Of a stretch of DNA of 37,464 nucleotides, positions 29,040 through 37,304 are shown piece by piece; the stretch's first letter is position 1, and the number at the start of each line of letters is the position of its first letter. The position numbers and the translations under genes are program-made. Below the pieces are notes generated by a model that was not told the DNA's origin, made no database searches, and saw nothing but the letters and a program-made list of their open reading frames with translations. This stretch comes from Pseudonocardia humida (GTDB lineage Bacteria; Actinomycetota; Actinomycetes; Mycobacteriales; Pseudonocardiaceae), in the NCBI RefSeq assembly GCF_023898865.1, contig NZ_JAGSOV010000081.1, positions 1-37,464 of the forward strand, read 5' to 3'.

Positions 29040-30800
29040 GTGAGCGAGTTGGCGAGCCCACCATCCGGGGCGCCCGCGCCACGACCGACCCCGACCCGCC
29101 GGGCCCCCGCCCCCGCCGACGCGACGGTCGCGGCCATGCCCCCCGACCCGGGCGACACGCAGCGGGACCTGCGGCCCGGACGCGACGCGCCGGGGGAGAC
29201 CAGCACCACAACCGCCCAGCCGTCGGGCACGATCACCGGCATGCTGCTGTCCGGGCGGTACCGCCTGCGGACCAGGGTCGGCTCGGACACCGCCGCCGGC
29301 GCGGAGTTCTGGCGCGCCGAGGACACCATGCTGCGCCGCGACGTGGCGATCAGCGTCCTGCGCCGCCTCGCCGCCGATCCCGCGGGCGACGACGCCGACC
29401 CCGCGGCGGACGGCGAGTCCGTCGGCAGCACCCGGGCGGGCGAGATGATGGTGCGCGCGCTGCGCTCGGGCAGCTTCGAGCACACCGGCTGCGCGCGCCT
29501 GCTCGACGTCCTCGCGCCCGGCAGCGGCGGGATGCCGCCCGACGTGCTCGGCGCGGCGGTCACCGAGTGGATCCCCGGCAAGAGCCTGGCCGAGGTGGTC
29601 TCCGACGGCCTCATCAAGCCCACCGCCGTGGCCCGCGGGGTCGCCCCGCTGGCGGCCGCGGCCGAGGCGGCGCACCGGCGCGGGCTGGTGCTGGGCATCG
29701 ACCACCCCCAGCGCGTGCGGGTCACGCCCGAGGGCAAGGTCATGGTCTGCTTCGCGCTGCCGCGCCCCACCGTCACCCCCGCCGACGACGTCCGCGGCCT
29801 GGGCGCCGTGCTGTACGTGCTGCTCACCTCGCACTGGCCGCTGTCCGGCGTCGACGCCGCGCGGGCCGGGCTGGCCGCCACCGAGCGGCCGCCGTCGGGC
29901 GAGCTGCCGACGCCGTCGCTGCAGCGCCCCGGCGTCCCGGTCGAGCTCGACACGCTGGTCATCGGCACGCTGGGCCCGGAGGACGCCCCCGGCCACGTGC
30001 ACACCGCGGCCGCCGTGCACCGGCTGCTCGACGAGGTCATCGCCGAGGACGACCGGCTCGCCCTGTTCCCGCCCGAGCACGACGGCGTCCCCTCGTCCCC
30101 GGGCGACGTCTGGCAGGACGACGACGCCGGGCAGGCCCAGCCCGACCCGGGTCGGCGGCGCAAGCTGCTGACCGGGGTGGCGGTGCTGGCCGTGGCGGTC
30201 GTCGGGGTGCTGGTGTTCCTGAGCATCCAGTTCGGGTCGCTGCTGTCCGACGACGGCGGGGAGGGCCCGGCCATCGTCGTCAGCACCCCGCCGGTCGCCC
30301 AGCAGGGCGGCGAGCCCGGTGAGCCGGCTCCGGCGCCCGCACCCGGCGCGGTCGGCGACGTCGTCGCGGCCGCCGGTGTCGAGGTCTACGACAAGGCGGG
30401 CACCGGGGACAACTCCGGGCGCGTGGCGCAGGTCATCGACGGCGACGGCGGCAGCTCGTGGAAGACCTCCACCTACAAGGACCAGTTCCCGGTGTTCAAG
30501 CCGGGGATCGGGATCATGGTGTCGTTCGCGTCCCCGGTGAGCCTGGCCGAGATCAGCATCGAGTCGCCGAGCGCGGGCACGGTGGTGCAGGTCAAGGCCG
30601 CGCAGTCGGCCGACGACGACGTCGAGGAGATGAGCACGATCGGCGAGGCCACCCTGTCCGACGGCACCACCGCCGTCTCGCTGGACGGGGGTGAGCCCGT
30701 GGCCCACGTGCTGGTCTGGATCACCAGGCTGAGCGGCGGCGGCTCGGAGAACTCCTCCCAGATCAACGAGCTGGAGTTCCGCCGCACCGCCGTCGGCTGA
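29040..30800 (+). CDS. MurJ-associated pseudokinase with extracytoplasmic domain
   Basis: Single-pass membrane protein, 586 aa. A Pro-rich N-terminus (1-65) leads to a protein-kinase-like domain (about 68-330) that lacks catalytic residues: the VAIK lysine position reads VAIS, the HRD loop reads GIDHPQRVRV and no DFG is present. A membrane helix (about 376-396) precedes a Pro/Gly linker and a C-terminal β domain (about 440-586) with a discoidin-like look (VIDGDGGSSWKTSTY). In mycobacteria the equivalent domain of Rv3910 is phosphorylated by PknB and binds FhaA. GTG 29040 has GGGAGG 9 nt upstream. Being a separate gene rather than a fusion is a notable difference. Confidence 0.85.
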   Translation: MSELASPPSGAPAPRPTPTRRAPAPADATVAAMPPDPGDTQRDLRPGRDAPGETSTTTAQPSGTITGMLLSGRYRLRTRVGSDTAAGAEFWRAEDTMLRRDVAISVLRRLAADPAGDDADPAADGESVGSTRAGEMMVRALRSGSFEHTGCARLLDVLAPGSGGMPPDVLGAAVTEWIPGKSLAEVVSDGLIKPTAVARGVAPLAAAAEAAHRRGLVLGIDHPQRVRVTPEGKVMVCFALPRPTVTPADDVRGLGAVLYVLLTSHWPLSGVDAARAGLAATERPPSGELPTPSLQRPGVPVELDTLVIGTLGPEDAPGHVHTAAAVHRLLDEVIAEDDRLALFPPEHDGVPSSPGDVWQDDDAGQAQPDPGRRRKLLTGVAVLAVAVVGVLVFLSIQFGSLLSDDGGEGPAIVVSTPPVAQQGGEPGEPAPAPAPGAVGDVVAAAGVEVYDKAGTGDNSGRVAQVIDGDGGSSWKTSTYKDQFPVFKPGIGIMVSFASPVSLAEISIESPSAGTVVQVKAAQSADDDVEEMSTIGEATLSDGTTAVSLDGGEPVAHVLVWITRLSGGGSENSSQINELEFRRTAVG

Positions 30801-30892
30801 GCCGTCCGGCCGGTCCCGCGCCGTGCCGGGATCGGGCAGCACCCTCCCCGGCCGTGACGGGGGCCACCCCCGGCGCCGGGGTGCCCGCCCGT

Positions 30893-30918
30893 GGAATGTC
30901 CGGAGCTGGGATCGTGTT
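30893..30918 (+). promoter_or_regulatory. SigR/SigH-type promoter of trxB-trxA
   Basis: GGAAT (30893-30897) and GTT (30916-30918) are separated by exactly 18 bp, matching the thiol-stress ECF sigma consensus (SigR of Streptomyces, SigH of mycobacteria). It lies 37 bp before GTG 30955. trxBA is a classical target of this regulon. Confidence 0.7.
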
Positions 30919-30954
30919 GTGGCTGCTGTAGACGACAGGGAGGACGTGGCTTCT

Positions 30955-31956
30955 GTGACCAGCGACGAGGTGCGAGAGCTGATCGTCATCGGCTCGGGAC
31001 CCGCGGGGTACACCGCGGCCGTCTACGCCGCACGCGCGCAGCTGCGACCGCTGGTCTTCGAGGGCACCCAGTTCGGCGGCGCCCTGATGACCACCACCGA
31101 GGTCGAGAACTACCCCGGCTTCGCCGACGGGATCATGGGTCCCGACCTGATGGAGCAGATGCGCGGGCAGGCGAAGCGGTTCGACGCCGAGCTGCGCACC
31201 GAGGACGTCGAGAGCGTCTCGCTGACCGGCCCGGTCAAGGAGGTCGTCGCCAACGGCGTCACCTACCGCGCCAAGGCCGTCATCCTGGCCATGGGGGCCG
31301 CCGCGCGGTACCTGGGCGCCCCCGGCGAGCAGGAGCTGCTCGGCCGCGGTGTGAGCGCCTGCGCGACCTGCGACGGCTTCTTCTTCCGCGACCAGGACAT
31401 CGCGGTGGTCGGCGGCGGCGACTCGGCGATGGAGGAGGCCACCTTCCTCACCCGCTTCGCCAAGTCGGTGACGGTCGTGCACCGGCGCGACGAGTTCCGC
31501 GCCTCCAAGATCATGCTCGAGCGCGCGAAGCAGGACGAGAAGATGCGCTGGGCAACCCACAAGCAGGTGCTCGGCGTCATCGGCGAGAACTCCGTGTCGG
31601 GCCTGCGCCTGCGCGACACCCGCACCGGCGAGGAGTCCACCCTCGACGTCACCGGCATGTTCGTGGCCATCGGGCACGACCCCCGCAGCGAGCTCGTGCG
31701 CGGCCAGGTCGAGACCGACGACGAGGGCTACGTCCTGGTCGACGCGCCCGGCACCCGCACCAACATCCCCGGCGTCTTCGCCTGCGGCGACCTCGTCGAC
31801 CACACCTACCGCCAGGCCATCACCGCGGCCGGGTCGGGCTGCGCCGCGGCGATCGACGCCGAGCGCTGGCTGGCCGAGGCCCCGATCGACCCGGAGATGG
31901 CCGGCGGCGGCTACGGGCACGCCTCGGCGCAGGTCGCCGAGACCGTCAACGGCTGA
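30955..31956 (+). CDS. trxB: thioredoxin reductase
   Basis: NADPH-dependent flavoprotein, 333 aa, that reduces thioredoxin. The FAD motif GSGPAG is near residue 13, the redox pair is Cys136-Ala-Thr-Cys139 (SACATCDGFFF), the NADPH motif is VVGGGDSAMEEA and the C-terminal FAD block is GVFACGDLVDHTYRQAITAAGSG. I prefer GTG 30955 over GTG 30946, because the GGGAGG ribosome site (11 nt away) is too close to the earlier codon. It precedes trxA by 47 nt, and the pair shares the SigR-type promoter. No sigM/anti-sigma genes lie between the pseudokinase and trxB, unlike mycobacteria. Confidence 0.96.
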   Translation: MTSDEVRELIVIGSGPAGYTAAVYAARAQLRPLVFEGTQFGGALMTTTEVENYPGFADGIMGPDLMEQMRGQAKRFDAELRTEDVESVSLTGPVKEVVANGVTYRAKAVILAMGAAARYLGAPGEQELLGRGVSACATCDGFFFRDQDIAVVGGGDSAMEEATFLTRFAKSVTVVHRRDEFRASKIMLERAKQDEKMRWATHKQVLGVIGENSVSGLRLRDTRTGEESTLDVTGMFVAIGHDPRSELVRGQVETDDEGYVLVDAPGTRTNIPGVFACGDLVDHTYRQAITAAGSGCAAAIDAERWLAEAPIDPEMAGGGYGHASAQVAETVNG

Positions 31957-32003
31957 CCCGGCCGCACCCAGCATCCACCAACCGAACCCGACTGGAGATC
32001 ATC

Positions 32004-32333
32004 ATGGGCCAGAACACCGTGGACGTCACCGACGAGTCGTTCAAGAGCGACGTCCTGGGCAGCGAGAAGACCGTCGTCGTCGACTTCTGGGCGACCTGGT
32101 GCGGCCCGTGCAAGATGGTCGCCCCGGTGCTCGACGAGATCGCCGGCGAGAACAAGGACAAGCTGACCGTCGCCAAGCTGGACATCGACGCCAACCCGGC
32201 GACGGCCCGCGACTACGGCGTCATGTCCATCCCGACGATGATCGTCTTCCAGGACGGCAAGGCCGTGAAGCAGATCGTCGGCGCCAAGCCGAAGGCCGCT
32301 CTGCTCAACGACCTGGCCGACTACCTGGGCTGA
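32004..32333 (+). CDS. trxA: thioredoxin
   Basis: Thioredoxin, 109 aa, the general protein disulfide reductant. The active site is Cys33-Gly-Pro-Cys36 in DFWATWCGPCKMVAP; the cis-Pro block is SIPTMIVFQDGK. ATG 32004 has GGAG 6 nt upstream. It is the second gene of trxBA, closed by a strong hairpin. In M. tuberculosis the same position holds trxC (Rv3914). Confidence 0.97.
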   Translation: MGQNTVDVTDESFKSDVLGSEKTVVVDFWATWCGPCKMVAPVLDEIAGENKDKLTVAKLDIDANPATARDYGVMSIPTMIVFQDGKAVKQIVGAKPKAALLNDLADYLG

Positions 32334-32389
32334 CAGTTTCTCGTCAGTTCAACACGAAGACGTATCCCGTCACTGTGACGTGATGATGG

Positions 32390-32418
32390 CGGGCCCGGTG
32401 CGTGGCGCACCGGGCCCG
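32390..32418 (+). terminator. hairpin terminator of trxBA
   Basis: CGGGCCCGGTGCG (32390-32402) pairs perfectly with 32406-32418 around a 3-nt loop. No T-run follows. Confidence 0.65.
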
Positions 32419-32545
32419 TCGTCGTACCACGGCCGGGACGCGCCAGGGGACGCCCCGCTGTCACCCGTCAGCGTGTCGGCAAGGCACAATGGTCCGCGCC
32501 CGGCACTGTCGCGACGGTGCGAGTCGATCAGCGAGCGAGGGGTGC

Positions 32546-33703
32546 ATGCAGCTGCTGCGCCGAGGTGACAGCGGTCCGGCGGTCGTCGAGATCCGGTCGA
32601 CGCTTCGCCAGTTCGGACTGATGACGGGCCCGGCGGCGACGCCGGAGGACGATCGGTTCGACGCCGACACCGAGCGTGCCGTGCGGGCGTTCCAGCAACG
32701 GCGCGGCCTCATCTCCGACGGCATCGTCGGCCAGGCCACCTACCGCGCCCTGCGCGAGGCGGGCTGGACCCTGGGCGACCGGATGCTCGCCCTGCTGGTC
32801 TCCGCCCCGATGAGCGGCGACGACGTGCTCGCCCTGCAGGAGCGCCTGCTGGAGCTGGGCTTCGACCCGGGCCGCCCCGGCGGGGTCTTCGACGAGCAGA
32901 CCGAGCAGGCGCTGCGCAAGTTCCAGCGCGAGTACGGCCTCGTCCCCGACGGCATGTGCGGACCGGCCACCCTGCGCTCCCTGCGCCAGCTGGGCCGCAA
33001 GGTCACCGGCGGGCGGCCGCGGCTCATGCGCGAGCAGGAGGTGCTGCGCCAGTCCGGGCCGCGGCTGCGCGGCAAGCGCATCGTCGTCGACCCCGGGCAC
33101 GGCGGGGCCGATCGCGGCGTGGTGGCCGCCGGCGTCGCCGAGGCCGACCTCATGTGGGACCTGGCCCGTCGGATCGTCGGGCGCATGTCGGCCACCGGCA
33201 TGGACGCCATGCTGACCCGGCAGGAGCACACCTGCCCCACCGAGACCGAGCGCGCCGAGTTCGCCAACACGACCGGCGCCGACCTCGTCCTCTCGCTGCA
33301 CACCGACGCCAACAGCAGCATGCACGCGCAGGGCCTGGCCACCTACCACTTCGGCAACGGCACCGGGGCGACGTCGACGGTCGGGGAGGCGCTGGCCGGG
33401 TTCATCCAGCGCGAGCTTCTCACCCGCACCGCGATGCTCGACTGCCGCTCCCAGGCGCGCACCTGGGAGCTGCTGCGGCTCACCCGGATGCCCACCGTCC
33501 GAGTGGAGGTGGGCTACCTCACCCATCTGGGCGACCGCAAGCGCCTGCTCGACCCGGCGTTCCGCGACGTCGTCGCCGAGGGCATCCTCGTCGCGGTCAA
33601 GCGCCTCTACCTGCTCGGCCAGAACGACCAGCCGACCGGGACGTTCTCCTTCTCCGACGTGCTCGCCCACGAACTGGAGCGCGGCGGCGCCCAGGCCATC
33701 TGA
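32546..33703 (+). CDS. cwlM: CwlM-like N-acetylmuramoyl-L-alanine amidase family protein
   Basis: Protein of 385 aa with two peptidoglycan-binding_1 domains (about 5-70 and 85-150) and an Amidase_3 domain (about 175-365). The zinc ligands His185 (DPGHGG), Glu199 (EADLMW) and His252 (SLHTDAN) and catalytic Glu321 (VRVEVGYLTH) are all present. No signal peptide is visible, so it should be cytoplasmic. In mycobacteria CwlM is essential there: PknB phosphorylates it and it activates MurA. Position after trxA equals Rv3915. ATG 32546 has GAGGGG upstream; the longer in-frame extension crosses the terminator region. A CACAAT-like -10 about 60 nt upstream may start its own transcript. Confidence 0.94.
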   Translation: MQLLRRGDSGPAVVEIRSTLRQFGLMTGPAATPEDDRFDADTERAVRAFQQRRGLISDGIVGQATYRALREAGWTLGDRMLALLVSAPMSGDDVLALQERLLELGFDPGRPGGVFDEQTEQALRKFQREYGLVPDGMCGPATLRSLRQLGRKVTGGRPRLMREQEVLRQSGPRLRGKRIVVDPGHGGADRGVVAAGVAEADLMWDLARRIVGRMSATGMDAMLTRQEHTCPTETERAEFANTTGADLVLSLHTDANSSMHAQGLATYHFGNGTGATSTVGEALAGFIQRELLTRTAMLDCRSQARTWELLRLTRMPTVRVEVGYLTHLGDRKRLLDPAFRDVVAEGILVAVKRLYLLGQNDQPTGTFSFSDVLAHELERGGAQAI

Positions 33704-33718
33704 GGCCACCGGGAGCCA

Positions 33719-33754
33719 GAAAGCCGGTACCACTTGCGGGTGGTACCGGCTTTC
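33719..33754. terminator. bidirectional terminator between cwlM and the GNAT gene
   Basis: GAAAGCCGGTACCA (33719-33732) pairs with TGGTACCGGCTTTC (33741-33754). The stem ends in A on one side and T on the other, so it can serve both converging genes. The remaining 33755-33871 holds no gene I can see. Confidence 0.8.
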
Positions 33755-33871
33755 GCGTTCCGCGAGGGCCCGATGAGATCGAAACAGGGCCCGAGGTGCC
33801 CCAGGAGCCACGCGGACCCCCTGGTCAGCTCCTCGTACCGGGCACCGGGAGATCGGCGCCCAGGGGGGTGC

Positions 33872-34549
33872 TCAGCAGGCGCTGAGCGGGTCGCAGACGC
33901 GTGAGGATGCAGGGCTCGGTACCTCACCCACGGGGTCGGCCGGCTGGAGCGGAATCGTGATCGAGCCGAGCAACTCCTCCAGCGCGGCCTCCACGTCCTC
34001 CTTCCACGTGATCGCCGAGCGCAACTCCATCCGCAGCCGGGGCCACCGCGGGTGCGGCCGGATGGTCTTGAAGCCCACCCCGCGCAGGAAGTCCGCCGGG
34101 ACGAGGCAGCCGGGCTCGCTGCCCGGGCGCTGCTCGCCGAACACCTCGATGGCCTTCACCCCGCGCCGGGTGAGGTCGCGGGCGACCGCCTGGGCCAGCA
34201 TCCGACCGAGGCCCTCGCCGGAGAACTCCGGCACGACCTGCATGGTGGTCAGGAGCACCGCATCGGCGCTGACCGGACCGGTGGGCATCTCCGCCGCCCG
34301 CGGCACCGCCGACGGCGGCGCGTACATCACGTAGCCGGCCGGCACGCCGCCCATGTGCACGATGCGCCCGCAGGAGCCCCACTCCAGGAGCACCTCGGAG
34401 ACCCAGGCCTCCTTCTCCAGCTCGGTGGAGCCGAACTCGGTGGCCTGCTTACCCAGGTGCTCGGACAGCTCCCAGAACACGCACCGGCGGCAGCGCTTGG
34501 GGAGTTCGTCCAGATTGTCCAGGGTGAGGGCCGCCACGTGCCAGGACAA
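33872..34549 (-). CDS. GNAT-family acetyltransferase (Rv3916c-like)
   Basis: Acetyltransferase-like protein, 225 aa. The N-terminal block LTLDNLDELPKRCRRCVFWE has a CxxC pair and is typical of this actinobacterial subgroup. The GNAT acetyl-CoA loop fits VVPEFSGEGLGRMLAQAVAR. FLRGVGFKTIRPHPRWPRLR follows. I chose TTG 34549: GGAGG lies exactly 6 nt before it and conserved sequence starts within a few residues. GTG 34537 and longer forms lack such a site. The target is unknown. It opposes cwlM, as Rv3916c does in M. tuberculosis. Confidence 0.85.
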   Translation of the reverse strand: MSWHVAALTLDNLDELPKRCRRCVFWELSEHLGKQATEFGSTELEKEAWVSEVLLEWGSCGRIVHMGGVPAGYVMYAPPSAVPRAAEMPTGPVSADAVLLTTMQVVPEFSGEGLGRMLAQAVARDLTRRGVKAIEVFGEQRPGSEPGCLVPADFLRGVGFKTIRPHPRWPRLRMELRSAITWKEDVEAALEELLGSITIPLQPADPVGEVPSPASSRVCDPLSAC

Positions 34550-34706
34550 GAGGAACCTCCGGCGGCCGGATTCGACGGTCAACACTGCCGCCGCCCCGAT
34601 TGCGTCGACCCTGTGACGGTAGATCGATCCAGCCATCGACAACACCCCGGTTGCTGCGACCGGGCCCGGATTCACGACGAAGGGCAGGAGGTTCCTCCGT
34701 CCTGGT

Positions 34707-34712
34707 TACACT
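34707..34712 (+). promoter_or_regulatory. candidate -10 element of the aminotransferase gene
   Basis: TACACT lies 58 nt before GTG 34771. No clear -35 box is seen. Confidence 0.3.
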
Positions 34713-34770
34713 CGAACGGCCCGTAGACCGCCTGTCGACCACCAGTGTCGCCACTCCTCCGGAGGACCAC

Positions 34771-36111
34771 GTGCCCGAGCCGGTTCCGCCGCCGTCCGCC
34801 CGTCCTGTCGTCGCGCCCGGCGCGGCGGCGCCGGCCGAGCGGTTCGCGGCGCGCACCGCGGGCATGACCGCCTCCGAGATCCGCGCCCTGTTCGCGGTGG
34901 CGAGCCGGCCCGAGGTCGTCTCGCTCGCCGGCGGGATGCCCAACCTCGCCGCCCTGCCGATGGACGCGCTCGCCGTCGAGGTCGCCGACCTCGTCGGCCG
35001 CGAGGGCCAGGTCGCCCTGCAGTACGGCTCCGCCCAGGGCATCCCGGCGCTGCGCGAGCAGATCTGCGAGGTGATGGCCCTGGAGGGCATCCGGGCCGAC
35101 CCCGACGACGTCGTGGTGACCGTCGGCTCGCAGATGGCCCTGGACATGGTCACCCGCATCCTGTGCGACCCGGGCGACGTGGTGCTCGCCGAAGGGCCGT
35201 CCTACGTGGGCGCGCTCGGCAGCTTCGCCGCGTACCAGGCGCGCGTCGTGCACGTCGCGATGGACGAGCACGGCCTCGTCCCCAGCCTCCTGCACGACGC
35301 GCTGCGCACCCTGGCCGCGCAGGGGATCACCCCCAAGTTCCTCTACACGGTGCCCAACTTCCACAACCCGGCCGGCGTGACGCTCACCGTCGAGCGGCGG
35401 GCCGAGGTGCTGGAGCTCTGCGCGCGCTACGGCGTCCGCGTGGTCGAGGACAACCCGTACGGCCTGCTCGGCTTCTCCGGTGCGGTCAACCCCGCGCTGC
35501 GGTCGATGGACCGCGACGTCATCTACCTCGGGTCGTTCTCCAAGACGTTCGCCTCCGGGCTGCGCGTCGGCTGGGCGCTGGCCCCGCCCGCGGTGCGCGA
35601 CCGGCTCGTGCTGGCCGCCGAGTCGGCGGTGCTCTGCCCGCCGAACTTCAACCAGATGCTCGTCTCCCGCTACCTCGCCGGGCACGACTGGCGCAGCCAG
35701 GTCAAGTCGTTCACCGAGGCCTACCGCGAGCGGCGCGATGCGATGCTGGAGGCGCTGGAGACCCACCTGCCCGACGGGTGCACGTGGAACGTGCCCGAGG
35801 GCGGGTTCTACGTCTGGCTGACGGTGCCCGAGGGCGTCGACACCAAGGCGATGCTGCCCCGCGCGGTGACCGCCCGCGTCGCGTACGCGTCCGGCACCGG
35901 CTTCTACGCCGACGGGCTGGGCAGCCGGCAGCTGCGGCTGTCCTACTGCTACCCGACCCCGGAGCGCATCACCGAGGGGGTGCGCCGGCTGGCCGGCGTG
36001 CTGGAGGCGGAACTCGACGTGATGCGCACGTTCGGCACGTCGCCGCGCCCGTCGCTCGGGCGGGCCGAGCCGCGCAACGGCCCGCAGAGCCCGAGCCCGC
36101 ACACTCCCTGA
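34771..36111 (+). CDS. PLP-dependent class I/II aminotransferase
   Basis: Fold-type I aminotransferase, 446 aa. The PLP lysine is Lys258 in GSFSKTFASGLRVGW. Other blocks are VVSLAGGMPN, LQYGSAQGIPALREQI, TVGSQMALDMV, PNFHNPAGVTLT and VVEDNPYGLL. These features resemble the 2-aminoadipate/aromatic (KAT-II-like) group without a MocR DNA-binding domain. GTG 34771 has GGAGG 5 nt upstream; the 57 codons in frame before it are not conserved-looking. A Pro-rich N-terminal tail of about 30 residues precedes the domain. A perfect terminator and a parS site follow. The true amino-acid substrate is unknown. Confidence 0.9.
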   Translation: MPEPVPPPSARPVVAPGAAAPAERFAARTAGMTASEIRALFAVASRPEVVSLAGGMPNLAALPMDALAVEVADLVGREGQVALQYGSAQGIPALREQICEVMALEGIRADPDDVVVTVGSQMALDMVTRILCDPGDVVLAEGPSYVGALGSFAAYQARVVHVAMDEHGLVPSLLHDALRTLAAQGITPKFLYTVPNFHNPAGVTLTVERRAEVLELCARYGVRVVEDNPYGLLGFSGAVNPALRSMDRDVIYLGSFSKTFASGLRVGWALAPPAVRDRLVLAAESAVLCPPNFNQMLVSRYLAGHDWRSQVKSFTEAYRERRDAMLEALETHLPDGCTWNVPEGGFYVWLTVPEGVDTKAMLPRAVTARVAYASGTGFYADGLGSRQLRLSYCYPTPERITEGVRRLAGVLEAELDVMRTFGTSPRPSLGRAEPRNGPQSPSPHTP

Positions 36112-36125
36112 GCGCTACCGGCATC

Positions 36126-36165
36126 GGAACGGGGGCACGAGCCACGCGGCTCGTGCCCCCGTTCC
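36126..36165 (+). terminator. terminator of the aminotransferase gene
   Basis: An 18-bp perfect stem, GGAACGGGGGCACGAGCC and its complement, with a 4-nt loop, begins 15 nt after the stop codon. It lacks a T-run. Confidence 0.75.
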
Positions 36166-36177
36166 ACGTCCGGCCGC

Positions 36178-36193
36178 TGTTTCACGTGGAACA
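36178..36193. promoter_or_regulatory. parS site 1
   Basis: TGTTTCACGTGGAACA matches the bacterial parS consensus (TGTTNCACGTGNAACA) at all positions. parS sites bind ParB and cluster near oriC. Confidence 0.88.
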
Positions 36194-36247
36194 CCGCGAC
36201 GGCCGACCCGGCGCCGTCCATGATCGGTGGTGGCGCAGAATGCAGCC

Positions 36248-37195
36248 GTGACCGAGCGAACTGTGGCCGTGCTGGCCGGCGGGCTGTCCCACGAGCGTGA
36301 GGTGTCCCTGTGGTCCGGCCGCCGGCTGGCCTCCGCGCTGCGCGACTCCGGCTTCGCGGTGCGCGAGTGGGACGTCGACGGCGCGCTCGTCGAGCGGCTG
36401 CGCTCCGACCCGCCCGACGCCGTCGCGATCGCCCTGCACGGCGGCGAGGGGGAGAACGGCTCCGTGCAGGCGGTGCTGGAGCTGCTGGGCGTGCCGTTCA
36501 TCGGCACCTCCGCCCCCGCCTGTCGGCGCGCCTGGGACAAGCCGACCGCCAAGGCCGAGCTCGCCCGCGCAGGCCTGCTCACCCCCGAGTGGGTCGCGCT
36601 GCCGCACACCACGTTCCGCGCGCTCGGCGCGCCGGCGGTCCTGGCCGCGATGGTGGACCGGCTCGGCCTGCCGATGATGCTCAAGCCTGATCAGGGGGGC
36701 TCCGCGCTCGGCGCCCAGGTCGTCACCGAGTCGGCCGACCTCCCCGCGGCGATGGTCAGCTGCCTCGCCTACGGCGACGCCGTCCTCGCCGAGCGGTACG
36801 TCACCGGAACCGAGGTCGCGGTCTCCGTCGTGCACGACGGCACCGAACCCCGAGCCCTCCCGCCCGTCGAGGTCGACACCGGCGACGGCGTCTACGACTA
36901 CACCGCCCGCTACACCCCGGGCGCCGCCACGTTCCACTGCCCCGCCCGCCTCGACACCCCCACGCTCGCCGCGCTGGAGGAGACCGCCCTCGCCGCCCAC
37001 CACCTGCTCGGCCTGCGCGACGTGTCCCGCCTCGACGCGGTCGTCGACGAGGAGGGGCGCGTGCAGGTGCTGGAGGTGAACGTGTCGCCGGGCTTGACCG
37101 AGACCTCCCTCCTCCCGCTCGCCGCCGCGACGGCGGGGACCGACCTGGGGCGGATCTACGGGGCGATGGTGGAGCGGGCGATCCGGCGGGGGTAG
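36248..37195 (+). CDS. D-alanine-D-alanine ligase-like ATP-grasp enzyme
   Basis: ATP-grasp ligase, 315 aa. The N-terminal block VAVLAGGLSHEREVSLWSG fits Ddl, then IALHGGEGENGSVQAVLE, LKPDQGGSALG and VLEVNVSPGLTETS, which holds the Mg-binding Asn. These make it a D-Ala-D-Ala ligase or a close relative that joins other amino acids. It is shorter than many Ddl enzymes (about 340-370 aa), and a separate ddl is expected elsewhere in actinobacteria, so it may be a paralogue. I chose GTG 36248; CAGAAT 6 nt upstream could be a leaderless -10 box. It lies between two parS sites. Confidence 0.87.
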   Translation: MTERTVAVLAGGLSHEREVSLWSGRRLASALRDSGFAVREWDVDGALVERLRSDPPDAVAIALHGGEGENGSVQAVLELLGVPFIGTSAPACRRAWDKPTAKAELARAGLLTPEWVALPHTTFRALGAPAVLAAMVDRLGLPMMLKPDQGGSALGAQVVTESADLPAAMVSCLAYGDAVLAERYVTGTEVAVSVVHDGTEPRALPPVEVDTGDGVYDYTARYTPGAATFHCPARLDTPTLAALEETALAAHHLLGLRDVSRLDAVVDEEGRVQVLEVNVSPGLTETSLLPLAAATAGTDLGRIYGAMVERAIRRG

Positions 37196-37202
37196 CGCGC
37201 CA

Positions 37203-37218
37203 TGTTTCACGTGGAACC
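37203..37218. promoter_or_regulatory. parS site 2
   Basis: TGTTTCACGTGGAACC matches parS at 15 of 16 positions with the whole 14-bp core intact. It lies 8 nt after the ligase stop codon. Confidence 0.85.
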
Positions 37219-37233
37219 ACACGGGTGTGGTTC
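37214..37233. terminator. hairpin after the ligase gene
   Basis: GAACCACAC and GTGTGGTTC form a perfect 9-bp dyad with a 2-nt centre. It overlaps parS site 2 by five bases. There is no T-run. Confidence 0.45.
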
Positions 37234-37304
37234 GGGCGGTTCCGCTCCATAGGTCGAGCTCGTTCCCCGCGGGCGCCCGGGGTCGGCGCGTCGGCCCGCT
37301 TGGG

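Noticed and set aside
27257..30286. 1009-codon minus-strand ORF opposite murJ and the pseudokinase
   Set aside because: It is Gln/Arg/His-rich shadow sequence with no motif, and the sense genes are well supported.
33990..34010. Another parS site inside the GNAT gene
   Set aside because: TTCCACGTGATC shares only the CACGTG centre; the outer palindrome is broken.
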